A DNA stretch of 64,000 nt, taken from assembly GCF_008806385.1 (NCBI RefSeq), contig NZ_VZZK01000022.1:29455-93454 (forward strand), written 5' to 3'. Shown here piece after piece: positions 7,303 to 15,879 of the stretch. The DNA comes from Methylobacterium soli. GTDB lineage: Bacteria; Pseudomonadota; Alphaproteobacteria; Rhizobiales; Beijerinckiaceae. The translations under genes were made by a program, and so were the position numbers. Each line of letters starts with the position of its first letter. Position 1 is the first letter of the stretch. The notes under the pieces are model-generated. The model was given only the letters and a program-made list of their open reading frames with translations. It had not been told where the DNA came from and did not search any database.

Positions 7303-8859
7303 TCAGCGCCAGAACGGCCGCACGTCGATCAGGGCCTCGTGCGCCGCGGCGGCGGCCGCCAGGAGCTTGTCCGCGTGGGCCTCGCCGTCGGCAGCGGTGA
7401 GGCCCGCCGCGAACAGGGCCGGGCCGGTCGCCGGGACGCCGTTCACGGAGCCGGCCTCCGGATCGGCAAGGCCCGCCATGACCGCGTGGGCGGTGGCGAG
7501 GTCGTTCAGGGCGCCGAGATGGTCCTGCAGGTCCGAGAGCGCGCCCGCGAAGGCCTTCTGACGCTTGCGGGCCTTCTTCTCCGGATAGAGCGAGGCGAAG
7601 AAATCCGCGCCGTAGCGCAGCTTCTTGGCCGCGATTCGGACCTTGTGGCGCGCCTCCGGATCAAGCTTGCGCAGGTGCCGGCCGCGCTTCTTGACGCGGC
7701 GCCGGAAGCGTTCGAGCACGTCCGCCGCGAAGGCGCGGGCGGGCGCGTCCCGCTGCGCAGGCCCGTCCGCCCCGAGCCAGGGGCCGGTCTCGATCCAGGT
7801 CACGAGATCGAGGACGAGGCTGCGCCAGGCGGGCGAGGCCAGCGTCGCCAGCACGGCCTCGTGGGCCTTGTCGCGCTCGGCCACGAGGCGCTCGCGCAGG
7901 TCGTGCAGGCCCGGCTCGTCGGGGCGCCGCGCCATCTCGGCCGGCAGGGTCGTCTCGAGGAAAACGTCGAGGTTGCGCGCCCGCCCGAAGGGCTCCGTCA
8001 CCCGCTTGATCTCGTCGGCGAGGCTTCCCGCCCGCGGATCCTGCGCGAAGATCGGCTTGAACAGCGTGAAGGCCGAGCGCAGACGGCGCAGGGCGACCCG
8101 GATCTGATGCAGGGCCTCGGGCTCGCGCCCGGCCAGGAACACCGCCTCGTTGAGGCGCAGGTGGCGCAAGCAGGCCTGCGCGATGCGCCGGAAGCTCTCG
8201 GCGGCCGTGGCCGATTCGGGCAGCGCCACGGGGGCCGCCTTGCTCGGGCGGCGCAGCGTCCCGTCGACCAGGGCGAAGCCGCGCTCGCTCTTGGCGAGGG
8301 CTCCGAGGCGCAAGGGGATCGTCTCGGCGAGCGCCTGGGCAAGGGCGAAGAGGTCGGCCGGGTCACCCTCCGCGAGTTCCAGCTCCAGCTCGCACAGGGG
8401 CACGTCGCCCGCCGGCGTCTCGACGCGGCCCTCGTCGAGGGTCGCGGTGATCCGCGCCGCCCCGTGCCGGACCCGGCGTTCCGTGCGCATCACCACGGTG
8501 GTGAACTGCGCCACCAGCGCGGGGGATTTCGCGTCGTCGAGGATGTTGGCGATGGGGGTGTCCGCGAAGGCGCCGGGCTCCGGCGCGTCGCCCGCGATGT
8601 CGCTCTCCCACTCGGGCCGGTCGAACAGGCCGGCGCCCGAGGCGGCCGCCTTGACGGTCTGGATGCGGCGCGCGCCCTTCTGGCGCACGCGCAGCGTCAG
8701 ACCGGCCTTTCGCAGGTCGCCGTCGGCCGTGTCGTAGTAGGTGGAGGTGGTGGGCTCGGCCGCCTCCCCCTCCCCGCGCAGGAGCGGATGCGTGGCCAGG
8801 GCGGCGAGGTCCGGCCCGTCGCATTCCAGCTTCAACTCGATCTCGCGCGGGGCGCTCAT
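7303..8859 (-). CDS. CYTH and CHAD domain protein (inorganic triphosphatase-like)
   Basis: 518 residues from the ATG at 8857-8859. The CYTH domain occupies about residues 1-210 and starts with the signature EIELKLE (Glu6, Glu8, Lys10 of the ExExK motif). It also has TSTYYDTADGDLRKAGLTLR and basic/acidic strands typical of triphosphate tunnel metalloenzymes. The CHAD domain spans about residues 225-500 and is helical, with conserved basic/His segments (LHQIRVALRRLRSA; RHKVRIAAKKLRYG) thought to bind polyphosphate. The likely activity is hydrolysis of inorganic triphosphate, possibly guided by polyphosphate; the true substrate is unproven. No signal peptide. Very GC-rich, like its neighbours. 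Confidence 0.88.
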   Translation of the reverse strand: MSAPREIELKLECDGPDLAALATHPLLRGEGEAAEPTTSTYYDTADGDLRKAGLTLRVRQKGARRIQTVKAAASGAGLFDRPEWESDIAGDAPEPGAFADTPIANILDDAKSPALVAQFTTVVMRTERRVRHGAARITATLDEGRVETPAGDVPLCELELELAEGDPADLFALAQALAETIPLRLGALAKSERGFALVDGTLRRPSKAAPVALPESATAAESFRRIAQACLRHLRLNEAVFLAGREPEALHQIRVALRRLRSAFTLFKPIFAQDPRAGSLADEIKRVTEPFGRARNLDVFLETTLPAEMARRPDEPGLHDLRERLVAERDKAHEAVLATLASPAWRSLVLDLVTWIETGPWLGADGPAQRDAPARAFAADVLERFRRRVKKRGRHLRKLDPEARHKVRIAAKKLRYGADFFASLYPEKKARKRQKAFAGALSDLQDHLGALNDLATAHAVMAGLADPEAGSVNGVPATGPALFAAGLTAADGEAHADKLLAAAAAAHEALIDVRPFWR

Positions 8860-9134
8860 TCTGATCCGTCCGTTTGCAGGCACATGGTCCGGCCCAACGC
8901 GCCTGCCCTACGCTGGTGCCGCCGCGCCGCGGGCATTCTGCCACGCTTGGGCCCGCTCCGCACGCGACCGCGCCTGCGCGCGCTCTGCCGCGATCCCCGT
9001 TCGGATCCGGCAACGGCGTTGCGTGCAAAATCGGGTTGCCCGCAACTTATCCGTGATGAATACGGGATCGACGGCTCCGGACTGCACGCGTTCGGCGGCG
9101 CGGACCAGACCCTCCCTTCACGGGGCGTTCGCCT

Positions 9135-9185
9135 CCACCAGGATTTTGCATCCACCGGGACCTTGCATCCACCAGGATTTTGCAT
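9135..9185 (+). repeat. Three tandem 17-bp repeats upstream of selB
   Basis: The unit CCACCAGGATTTTGCAT occurs at 9135-9151 and 9169-9185. A variant with two changes in the middle (CCACCGGGACCTTGCAT) lies between them, and a partial fourth copy (CCACCATGAC) runs towards the selB start. The array ends 22 bp before the selB ATG. The rest of the 8860-9207 gap is GC-rich and shows no gene. Confidence 0.85.
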
Positions 9186-9207
9186 CCACCATGACGGTGA
9201 CACCACG

Positions 9208-11154
9208 ATGAAGACGCTGCTTGTGGGCGTGATCGGTCATGTCGACCACGGCAAGACCGCGCTCGTGCGGGCTCTGACCGGGGTCGAGACGGATCGCCTG
9301 AAGGAGGAGCGGGAACGGGGCGTCTCGATCGTTCCGGGCTTCGCATTGCTGCGCACGACCCACCGGGACGCGCCCGCCGAGATCGATCTCGTCGACCTGC
9401 CGGGTCACGAGCGCTTCGTCCGGGCCATGATCTCCGGGGCGACCGGGATGGGGGCCGTGCTCCTGGCGATCGATGCCCGCGAGGGCATCAAGCCCCAGAC
9501 CGTCGAGCACCTGGAGATCGCCCGGCTGATCGGTGTGCGCCGCGGCGTGGTCGCGCTGACGAAATGCGACCTCCTCCCCCCCGGTGCCGTCGGCGCCCGG
9601 GTGGCGGAGATCTCCGGGGCGATCGCCCGATCGGGCCTCGACGCGCCCGTGATCGCCACCGCGATCCCCCCCGATCAGGATCCGGCCGGCCGCGGCATCG
9701 AGGCTCTCCGCGGGGCGCTGACGGACCTCCTCGAGGAGGCCCCTGCGCCGGTCGATGACGGCTTTCCCTACCTGCCCGTCGATCGGATCTTCACCCGGGC
9801 GGGTTTCGGCACCATCGTCACCGGCACCCTGCGCCGCGGCACCCTCCGGGTGGGCGACACGGTCGAGATCGTGCCCGGCGGGCTCACGGCCAGCGTGCGC
9901 AGCCTGCAGATCCACGGCCGGTCCGTCACCCGGGCGGAGCCGGGGCGGCGCACCGCCGTGGCCCTGCGCGGCCTCGGCACCGGGGCGCTGGAGCGCGGGC
10001 AGGCACTCTGCGCACCGGGGCTCCTGGGGACGAATGGCTGGCTCGACGTGGCGCTGACCGCCGTCGCGAGCGCCGGGGCGCCGCTGCCCGGCGGGCTCGC
10101 CTGCCGGCTGCTGTTCGGGACGACGGAGGCGCCGGCCCGGCTGCGGCTCCTGGACCGGGACGCGCTGGAACCCGGCGACACGGCCCTCGCCCAGATCCGC
10201 ACGGAGGCGGAGATCGCCGTGCCCGCGCGCGAGCCTTTCCTCCTGCGGCTCGATTCGCCCGCCATCACCGTGGCGGGGGGCCGGATCCTCGATCCCGCGA
10301 GCCGGCGGCGCCGCCGTCACGACGGCGCCGTGATCGCCCGGCTCGCCGCGATGGCGATCGGAGGGCCAACCGAGATCCTGACGGCGCGCCTGGCCGAGAG
10401 CGGGGCCGCGGGCGAGAGCCTGATCGACCTCGCGCGCCGCCTCGGCTGCGCGCCCGAGCGCGTCCGGGAGCGCCTCGCCGAGATCGGCGCGCGGGAGATC
10501 GGCGAGCGCTTCGTCGGCGCGCCGGCCCTGGCGGAGCTCGGCGAACGGATCCTGGCGCACCTGGCGCGCCACCACCGGGACCACCCGATGGAGCACGGGC
10601 TCGCTCCGGAACGGCTCGTGCGGAGCCTCGGCCCCGGCGAGGCCGTGCTCGCCGCCGCCCTGCGTGACCTCGTGGCCAACCGCACGGTGGTGCAGGCCGG
10701 CGCCCTCTACCGGCGGGCGGATTTCGACCCGGCCCGGAACGAGACCGAGATCGTGCGCGCGCTGGAGAGTCTGTTCCGCCGGGCCGAGCTGTCGCCGCCC
10801 GACGAGAGCGAGGCGGTCGGGCGCGACCCCCGCCGGCGCGAGGCCCTCGCTTACCTGATCGGGGCCGGCACCGTGATCCGGGCGGTGGACCGGGTCCAGA
10901 AGCGCGCGATCCTGTTCCACCGGGACGCCGTCGCGGCCGCCAGGGTCCGGCTCGCCGCGGCGTTCCCGCGGGCCACGGCACCGGAGGCGGGCTTCCTCGC
11001 CCGCGAGGCCGGCGGCGCACTCAACATCTCGCGCAAATTCTCGATTCCGCTCCTGGAACATCTCGATGCCGTCGGCTTCACCCGCCGCGTCGGGGATCGT
11101 CGGATCATCGCGGGCGCCCCGGCCGACGAATCGGGGACGGATCCGGCTCCCTGA
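9208..11154 (+). CDS. selB: Selenocysteine-specific elongation factor SelB
   Basis: 648 residues from the ATG at 9208, where the GTPase domain begins directly. G1 is GVIGHVDHGKT (Lys16). The TDRLKEERERGVSI switch is typical of SelB, G3 is DLPGHERF, and G4 is LTKCDL. Domains II-III span about residues 180-370. Domain IV holds the C-terminal winged helices that bind the SECIS hairpin (ARRLGCAPERVRERLAEIGA; LNISRKFSIPLLEHLDAVGF). SelB delivers Sec-tRNA to UGA codons, probably for a formate dehydrogenase encoded elsewhere. selA, selC and selD are not in the window. The array of 17-bp repeats just upstream overlaps the likely leader. An ATG at 9191 is out of frame. Confidence 0.93.
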   Translation: MKTLLVGVIGHVDHGKTALVRALTGVETDRLKEERERGVSIVPGFALLRTTHRDAPAEIDLVDLPGHERFVRAMISGATGMGAVLLAIDAREGIKPQTVEHLEIARLIGVRRGVVALTKCDLLPPGAVGARVAEISGAIARSGLDAPVIATAIPPDQDPAGRGIEALRGALTDLLEEAPAPVDDGFPYLPVDRIFTRAGFGTIVTGTLRRGTLRVGDTVEIVPGGLTASVRSLQIHGRSVTRAEPGRRTAVALRGLGTGALERGQALCAPGLLGTNGWLDVALTAVASAGAPLPGGLACRLLFGTTEAPARLRLLDRDALEPGDTALAQIRTEAEIAVPAREPFLLRLDSPAITVAGGRILDPASRRRRRHDGAVIARLAAMAIGGPTEILTARLAESGAAGESLIDLARRLGCAPERVRERLAEIGAREIGERFVGAPALAELGERILAHLARHHRDHPMEHGLAPERLVRSLGPGEAVLAAALRDLVANRTVVQAGALYRRADFDPARNETEIVRALESLFRRAELSPPDESEAVGRDPRRREALAYLIGAGTVIRAVDRVQKRAILFHRDAVAAARVRLAAAFPRATAPEAGFLAREAGGALNISRKFSIPLLEHLDAVGFTRRVGDRRIIAGAPADESGTDPAP

Positions 11155-11297
11155 GCGGGGCGGCCCCTGGGCGCGGCAGGAACCCGCCGCAGGAACCCGC
11201 CGCGCGAACCGGCATCGGCTCCCGGCGGTCCGGCAACCCGGATCGGCCCAGGGCCAGGGCCAGGGCGAGGGGCGGCACGGCCGTTGCTCCCCGGTCC

Positions 11298-11651
11298 ATG
11301 CGCGATGGACCGTATCAGGACTGGCCGGGCACGATCTCGATGGCAGCACCCTCCCTTCCCCGTCCCGCGGGCTCGGCCGGCCAGGCCTGGACGCCGGACC
11401 TGCGGCTCTGGGGCAAGCCGCATTACCGCGCCATCGTGGAGGCGCTGGCCGATGACATCGGCGCCGGGCGCCTGCCCGTGGCGGCGCGGCTGCCGCCGCA
11501 ACGGGTGCTGGCGGCGCGGCTCGGCCTCCACTTCACCACCGTGGCCCGGGGCTACGGCGAGGCGCAGCGCCGGGGCCTGATCGAGTCGCGGGTCGGCCAA
11601 GGCACCTTCGTGTGCGACCCCGCCCGGCGGCACCCGTCGGCGCCGGCCTGA
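11298..11651 (+). CDS. Short GntR-type winged-helix regulator, no effector domain
   Basis: 117 residues from the ATG at 11298; an internal ATG at 11340 is an alternative. After a Pro/Ala-rich start, residues about 35-105 form one GntR winged helix: HYRAIVEALADDIGAGRLPV, then RLPPQRVLAARLGLHFTTVA, then GLIESRVGQGTFV. The sequence is of the MocR/PdxR subtype (WTPDLRLWGKPHYRA start). Members of that subtype normally carry a ~350-residue aminotransferase-like domain, but here the gene stops just after the wing. Either it is a free-standing DNA-binding unit or it was truncated by a deletion against the neighbouring cytochrome gene (52 bp away, convergent). Confidence 0.75.
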   Translation: MRDGPYQDWPGTISMAAPSLPRPAGSAGQAWTPDLRLWGKPHYRAIVEALADDIGAGRLPVAARLPPQRVLAARLGLHFTTVARGYGEAQRRGLIESRVGQGTFVCDPARRHPSAPA

Positions 11652-11703
11652 ACCTGGCGCCGGAGCCCGAGACCCGCTTGGCCGGTCGGGGCCGGGCGCG
11701 CCC

Positions 11704-13560
11704 TTATTCCCGCGGCGCGTCCAGTGACAGCAGGTATCGGACCAGGGCCTCCTGTTCGTCCGGGGTGACACCGGCGCCCGCATCGGCCCAGTAGGTGTGG
11801 CCTTCGCCGGTGACGCGGGCTTTGACAGCGCGGGGCAGCGCGCGGTTGGCGGCGACGACGCGGGCGCGAAGATCCCGATCGACGAGGGCCCGCAGGCTCT
11901 CCGCGGGGTCGGCCTGGAAGGCCGGGTCGAGGAGCGGTGCGATGCCGGGCCGATGCTCCGGACCGGGTCCGACGGCGACGCCGCCATCGTGCAGATAGGG
12001 GGCGGATTGGCCGAGCCCGATCAGGTTGGGCACCTTGTAGCCCCCCGGCGTGCCGGCATGGGCCCAGGCAAGCTGCACCTGCGCCCGCTGCGCGCCCTCG
12101 AGGGGCACCGGCACGGGGCGGGTTCCGGCGGGCACCGGGAAGGGCGTGCCCGGGGCGAATGCCTCCGGAGGCGCGAGGCTCGCCTCTGTCCGCGCGAAGG
12201 AGCGTGCGCGTGAGGGCTCCGTGCCGATCTCCGGCGCCGGGATCACCCGGTGATCGGTATAGGCCGGCCCCGCGTGGCAGCCGGCGCAGCCCGCCCGCTC
12301 GAACACCGCCCGGCCCAGGGCCAGGATCTCGGCCAAGTTCTCCTGGGGCGCCGGGTGGGCGGGGGCCCACAGGCTGTTCTGGAAGGCCGACATGGCGTCG
12401 TTGGCGTAACCCACGGGCTCGCCCGGCGCGCTCGCCACGAGACCGTTGGTGGTGACGTAATTGGCGCTCGGCGCGCTCGGGAGCACGGCGTAGCTGTTGA
12501 GGCCCGGCGCGTCCGGCGTCGGATCGGCGGCCTTCAGGACCTGCGAGGGCGTCTTGTTGCCCTTCGGATCGAAGCGGAAGCTCGGCGAGGGCGCCCGCTG
12601 CAGGAGCGTGCCGAGATAGACGTCCGGGTCGAGGCCGAACAGCGCGAGCGCGGCGTCGGCCTGGGCGGTGGTGTCGGAATTCAGCGCGTGCACGTTGTTG
12701 TTCAGGGCCGAGAGGCCCCGATAGGGCCCGAGCGCCGCGTGCCCGCTCCAGCCATAGGGATGGCCCTCGGCGGTGAAGCTCGACGGGATCGAGGTCGGGT
12801 TGGTGACGAGGTCCGGCGAGGAATCGAAGCTGCCGGGGGGCCAGCTCGCCGCCTCGACCTTGGCGGCGGCCTCGAGCGCGTCCGGATCAGGCAGGCGCTG
12901 CCGCCCGCCCTCCCGGGTCCGGACCGTCCGCTCGGGATCGGTCCGGAACGGGTCGAGGGAGGGCGTCGAGCCGTGCATGTAATAGGCGGTGGTGTTGGCC
13001 GCCAACGCCATCATCAGCCCGACATTGAGGTCGCGGTTCGGCGCGCCCTCCACCACTTTGCCGCTCTGCGGGTCGAACGCCGCATGGCAGAGCGCGCAGG
13101 TGATGCCCATGCGCACGTGCCCGCGGTCATAGCTGGTCCGGATGCCGAGCGGAAACAGGCTGCCGCGCGCGACGTCGAGGCCGGTCGCGATGAGCTCGCC
13201 CGGCTGGTAGGTCCGGTCGCCGATCGTGACCGGGCGGGCGATGCGCACCTGCAGGTTCGTGGTGCCCCGCCCCGCCAGCAGCGTCAGGGCGCGGGAGACC
13301 TCGTAGAGGCTCAAGCCCCCGTCCAGCATGCCCATGACGTCGGTGAGAAAGACCTCGTTGCCGAAGGTCTCCCGGTAGAAGGCCTCGCGACCGCGCCGGA
13401 ACAAGGCGTCGTCGTCGGGCGCCGCGCCGGCCCGCGCCGGGCGGGCGAGATCGGCCTCGCCGGGCATCGGCGCGTGGCTGAACCGGGCAAGGCCCGCGAC
13501 CGCGCCACCGGCGAGGATCAGGATGCCGGCGGCGGCGAGGAGGGGGCGGGACCAGCCCAT
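11704..13560 (-). CDS. Membrane-anchored di-haem c-type cytochrome
   Basis: 618 residues from the ATG at 13558-13560. An upstream in-frame start would add 22 residues before a plain membrane anchor, so the later ATG fits better. Residues about 5-22 (RPLLAAAGILILAGGAVAGL) are an N-terminal signal anchor. Two haem-binding sites are visible, CALCH and CAGCH, the second followed by HAGPAYTDHRVIPAP as in di-haem peroxidase/MauG-like proteins. A conserved-looking LRNVAL-type segment is replaced by GGYKVPNLIGLGQSAPYLHD, also typical. The likely role is periplasmic electron transfer or peroxidatic chemistry; the substrate is unknown. Divergent from the cupredoxin-like gene at 13744, which may be a partner. 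Confidence 0.82.
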   Translation of the reverse strand: MGWSRPLLAAAGILILAGGAVAGLARFSHAPMPGEADLARPARAGAAPDDDALFRRGREAFYRETFGNEVFLTDVMGMLDGGLSLYEVSRALTLLAGRGTTNLQVRIARPVTIGDRTYQPGELIATGLDVARGSLFPLGIRTSYDRGHVRMGITCALCHAAFDPQSGKVVEGAPNRDLNVGLMMALAANTTAYYMHGSTPSLDPFRTDPERTVRTREGGRQRLPDPDALEAAAKVEAASWPPGSFDSSPDLVTNPTSIPSSFTAEGHPYGWSGHAALGPYRGLSALNNNVHALNSDTTAQADAALALFGLDPDVYLGTLLQRAPSPSFRFDPKGNKTPSQVLKAADPTPDAPGLNSYAVLPSAPSANYVTTNGLVASAPGEPVGYANDAMSAFQNSLWAPAHPAPQENLAEILALGRAVFERAGCAGCHAGPAYTDHRVIPAPEIGTEPSRARSFARTEASLAPPEAFAPGTPFPVPAGTRPVPVPLEGAQRAQVQLAWAHAGTPGGYKVPNLIGLGQSAPYLHDGGVAVGPGPEHRPGIAPLLDPAFQADPAESLRALVDRDLRARVVAANRALPRAVKARVTGEGHTYWADAGAGVTPDEQEALVRYLLSLDAPRE

Positions 13561-13743
13561 GCGATGCGGAACGCTCCGTGTGCGGGGAATGCCCGGCACA
13601 ACACGGTGGCGGCCCGGATGGTTCACCCCGCCGGCTTCGCTCCGATCGATCCTCAGGGCGACCGCCTGCCGCGTGCCGGAACATCGCGGGCCCGGGCCGG
13701 TAGTCCCGGTACGGACGATCCCATCACGGAGACGGAGCCCACC

Positions 13744-14214
13744 ATGATTTCAGCCCCCCTGCGCGGCGCCCTCGCGGCTGCGCTGATCCTGTCAGCGCCC
13801 CTCGCCGCCTCCGGCGCTTGGGCCGAGGAGAAGCCCTCCGCCCCCGCGAAGGCCGGCGACACGCTGCCGCCCGTCGAGCTCACCATCGACATGCAGGATG
13901 GCAAGCCTCGCTGCAGCCCGGCCGAGCTGCGCCTGCCGGCCGAGACCAACGTGGCGCTGCAGATCGTCAACCACGCCGACCGGCCGATCACCCTGACGGC
14001 ACCGGGCCAGTTCGAGAACCGCTACGTGCTCCACGCCGACGGCGACCTCGTCCACGTGATGAGCAATGCCGGCTACCTGGTGAAGCAGGGCGGCCGGGGC
14101 GTCCTCAAGCTGAAGACGATGGCCGAGGGACAATATCCCTATGCCTGCACCAGCGTGCAGAACCAGGACGCCCCCTTCAAGGGCACGCTGGTCCTCGCCC
14201 CGCCCGCCGGCTGA
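13744..14214 (+). CDS. Secreted cupredoxin-like protein
   Basis: 156 residues with a clear Sec signal peptide (APLRGALAAALILSAPLAAS, cleavage near AWA-EE). The mature part resembles a cupredoxin beta-sandwich: VELTIDMQDGKPRCSPAELR, LQIVNHADRPITLTA, and QYPYACTSVQNQDAPFKGTL near the C-terminus. A His lies in the NHADRP turn and a Cys in YACTSV, but no His/Met follows the Cys where a type-1 copper site needs them. Copper binding is therefore doubtful. It is divergent from the di-haem cytochrome (183-bp gap), so a periplasmic redox partnership is possible. Confidence 0.65.
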   Translation: MISAPLRGALAAALILSAPLAASGAWAEEKPSAPAKAGDTLPPVELTIDMQDGKPRCSPAELRLPAETNVALQIVNHADRPITLTAPGQFENRYVLHADGDLVHVMSNAGYLVKQGGRGVLKLKTMAEGQYPYACTSVQNQDAPFKGTLVLAPPAG

Positions 14215-14287
14215 GGCGCGCCCGCGCGCGGGCCGGCCCGACGGCCGAAACCACAGCCAGATGATGTCAGTTGAGGAGTGATTCCCG

Positions 14288-15163
14288 ATGGCGAGCTTTC
14301 CCAAGTCGCCCTTCCCCAAGCCGCCCTTCGACCGCCAGAAGCCCCAGGATCCTCCGGGCCGCGACGCCGACATGGATCCGCGCCCGGATTACGGCGAGGC
14401 GAGCTACAAGGGCTCCGGCCGGCTCGCGGACCGCAAGGCGATCATCACGGGGGGCGACAGCGGCATCGGCAAGGCGGTGGCCCTCGCCTTCGCGCGCGAG
14501 GGCGCCGACGTGCTGGTGAGCTACTACGACGAGCACGAGGATGCCCGCGAGACCTGCCGCCTCGTCGAGGAGGCGGGCCGCCAGGCGATCGCGATGCCGG
14601 GCGACATCAAGGACCCGACCCATTGCCGCGCCCTCGCGGAGCGGGCCGCTGAGGCCTTCGGGCGCATCGACATCCTGGTCAACAACGCCGCTCACCAGAA
14701 AACCTTCGAGAGTCTCGAGGAGATCAGCGACGCGGAGTGGGAGGTGACCTTTGCGACGAACATCCACGCGATGTTCTATCTCACCAAGGCGGCGCTGCCG
14801 CACATGCGGGCGGGCGCCTCGATCATCAACACCACCTCGGTCAATGCCGACACGCCGAGCCCGCAGCTCCTCGCCTACGCCACCACCAAGGGGGCGATCC
14901 AGAACTTCACCGGCGGGCTCGCGCAGATCCTGGCGGAGCGCGACATCCGAGTGAACTGCGTCGCGCCCGGCCCGATCTGGACGCCGCTGATCCCCTCGAC
15001 CATGCCGATGGAGAAGGTGAAGAATTTCGGCGCGCAGGTGCCGATGAAGCGCCCCGGGCAGCCCTGCGAACTCGCTCCCGTCTACGTGATGCTGGCGAGC
15101 CCCGAATCGAGCTACGTCTCGGGCGCGACCGTGGCGGTGACGGGCGGCAAGCCGTTCATCTGA
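14288..15163 (+). CDS. SDR family oxidoreductase (YghA-like)
   Basis: 291 residues from the ATG at 14288, preceded by GAGGAG. A Pro-rich N-terminal extension (FPKPPFDRQKPQDPPGRDAD) of about 45 residues precedes the Rossmann fold, as in the YghA/glucose-ribitol dehydrogenase-like subgroup. The cofactor motif is GGDSGIGKAVA. The NNAAH strand and the YATTK pair (Tyr-x-x-x-Lys, after a Ser in NTTSV) give the catalytic residues. The C-terminal YVSGATVAVTGGKPFI closes the fold. It should be an NAD(P)-dependent cytosolic alcohol/aldehyde oxidoreductase. It follows the cupredoxin-like gene on the same strand but a GC-rich hairpin-like segment lies between. Confidence 0.88.
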   Translation: MASFPKSPFPKPPFDRQKPQDPPGRDADMDPRPDYGEASYKGSGRLADRKAIITGGDSGIGKAVALAFAREGADVLVSYYDEHEDARETCRLVEEAGRQAIAMPGDIKDPTHCRALAERAAEAFGRIDILVNNAAHQKTFESLEEISDAEWEVTFATNIHAMFYLTKAALPHMRAGASIINTTSVNADTPSPQLLAYATTKGAIQNFTGGLAQILAERDIRVNCVAPGPIWTPLIPSTMPMEKVKNFGAQVPMKRPGQPCELAPVYVMLASPESSYVSGATVAVTGGKPFI

Positions 15164-15239
15164 CGACGAGGGTTGGCAAAGCCCGCCGGCAGCCCCGGGG
15201 ATCGGTCGAGTCCGAAGGAGGCCGGCGCGCGATCCCCCC

Positions 15240-15503
15240 TCAGGCTGCCGCGGAATCAGGCAACCGCATCCGGGCCGTGCGCAGGCTGTGGAACAGGTAG
15301 AAACCCGTCAGGGCCGTTGCGGCCTGGGCCGCCTGCGGCTTGAAGTCCGGCGGCGCATCGCCGGCCTGCGCGATCACGCCCTTGAACATCCAGCCCGCGA
15401 CGAAGCCCGGCACCGCTTGATCCTGGCGCACGGCGCAGCACAGGCCGCCCTCCTGATCCTGGGCGAACAGGCTGTAGGAGACGAAGGGCGCCGCATCAGG
15501 CAT
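15240..15503 (-). CDS. Hypothetical protein
   Basis: 87 residues from the ATG at 15501-15503. Sequence starts MPDAAPFVSYSLFAQDQEGG, followed by LCCAVRQDQAVPGFVAG with a CC pair, then a helical C-terminal half ending in TGFYLFHSLRTARMRLP. No signal peptide is evident and one region (GFVAGWMFKGVIAQ) is mildly hydrophobic. It is convergent with the SDR gene. A 10-bp inverted repeat lies 19 bp upstream of its start and may be an operator. No family is recognised, but composition and codon use look genuine. Confidence 0.65.
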   Translation of the reverse strand: MPDAAPFVSYSLFAQDQEGGLCCAVRQDQAVPGFVAGWMFKGVIAQAGDAPPDFKPQAAQAATALTGFYLFHSLRTARMRLPDSAAA

Positions 15504-15521
15504 GGAATCATCCTCGCTCGA

Positions 15522-15550
15522 CCGATCCTCGAGACGGGGGCGAGGATCGG
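15522..15550. promoter_or_regulatory. Perfect 10-bp inverted repeat, possible operator
   Basis: CCGATCCTCG (15522-15531) and its exact reverse complement CGAGGATCGG (15541-15550) are separated by 9 bp. The repeat sits just upstream of the minus-strand start at 15503. The centre-to-centre spacing of the arms (about two helical turns) suits a dimeric repressor. No regulator is assigned. Confidence 0.5.
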
Positions 15551-15589
15551 TCACATCACGGACATCGACGGCGGGGCGCGATCCGCGTC

Positions 15590-15614
15590 GCGCAGGATCC
15601 GCCGGATCCTGCGC
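15590..15614. repeat. Perfect 11-bp hairpin in the 15504-15879 gap
   Basis: GCGCAGGATCC (15590-15600), a 3-nt loop, then GGATCCTGCGC (15604-15614). The hairpin is very stable with no T-run on either side. The remainder of this gap (to the SGNH hydrolase start at 15880) shows no gene. Confidence 0.6.
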
Positions 15615-15879
15615 GCTGCCGTGTTTGCCCGTATCGACCTGGGGGCCCACGCAAGCTTCCGGCCAAGTTGCAATCCGACGGCGCGACGGGCATGCGGATG
15701 AGGGGTCAGGCGATGGCGGCGGATCTCGGGGCGGCCTCGGGCAGCCCTGATTACGGCCGCGCTGCCATGATACTGAATTTTGTGTTACGAACTTCCGCCG
15801 CATTCAAGTGACATTGCGAGGGGGATCTTCCCGAACGGTCCGTAGAACCGGTACAAGAAGATCCCTTCCCGGGTTTCCG

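Noticed and set aside
7339..9207. Long plus-strand open frame upstream of selB, in phase with it
   Set aside because: It is antisense to the CYTH-CHAD gene and reads as an Arg/Gly-rich shadow of a high-GC gene; SelB begins precisely at the GTPase motif at 9208.
12250..13743. Long plus-strand frame in phase with the cupredoxin-like gene
   Set aside because: Antisense to the di-haem cytochrome; the signal peptide at 13744 marks the real start.
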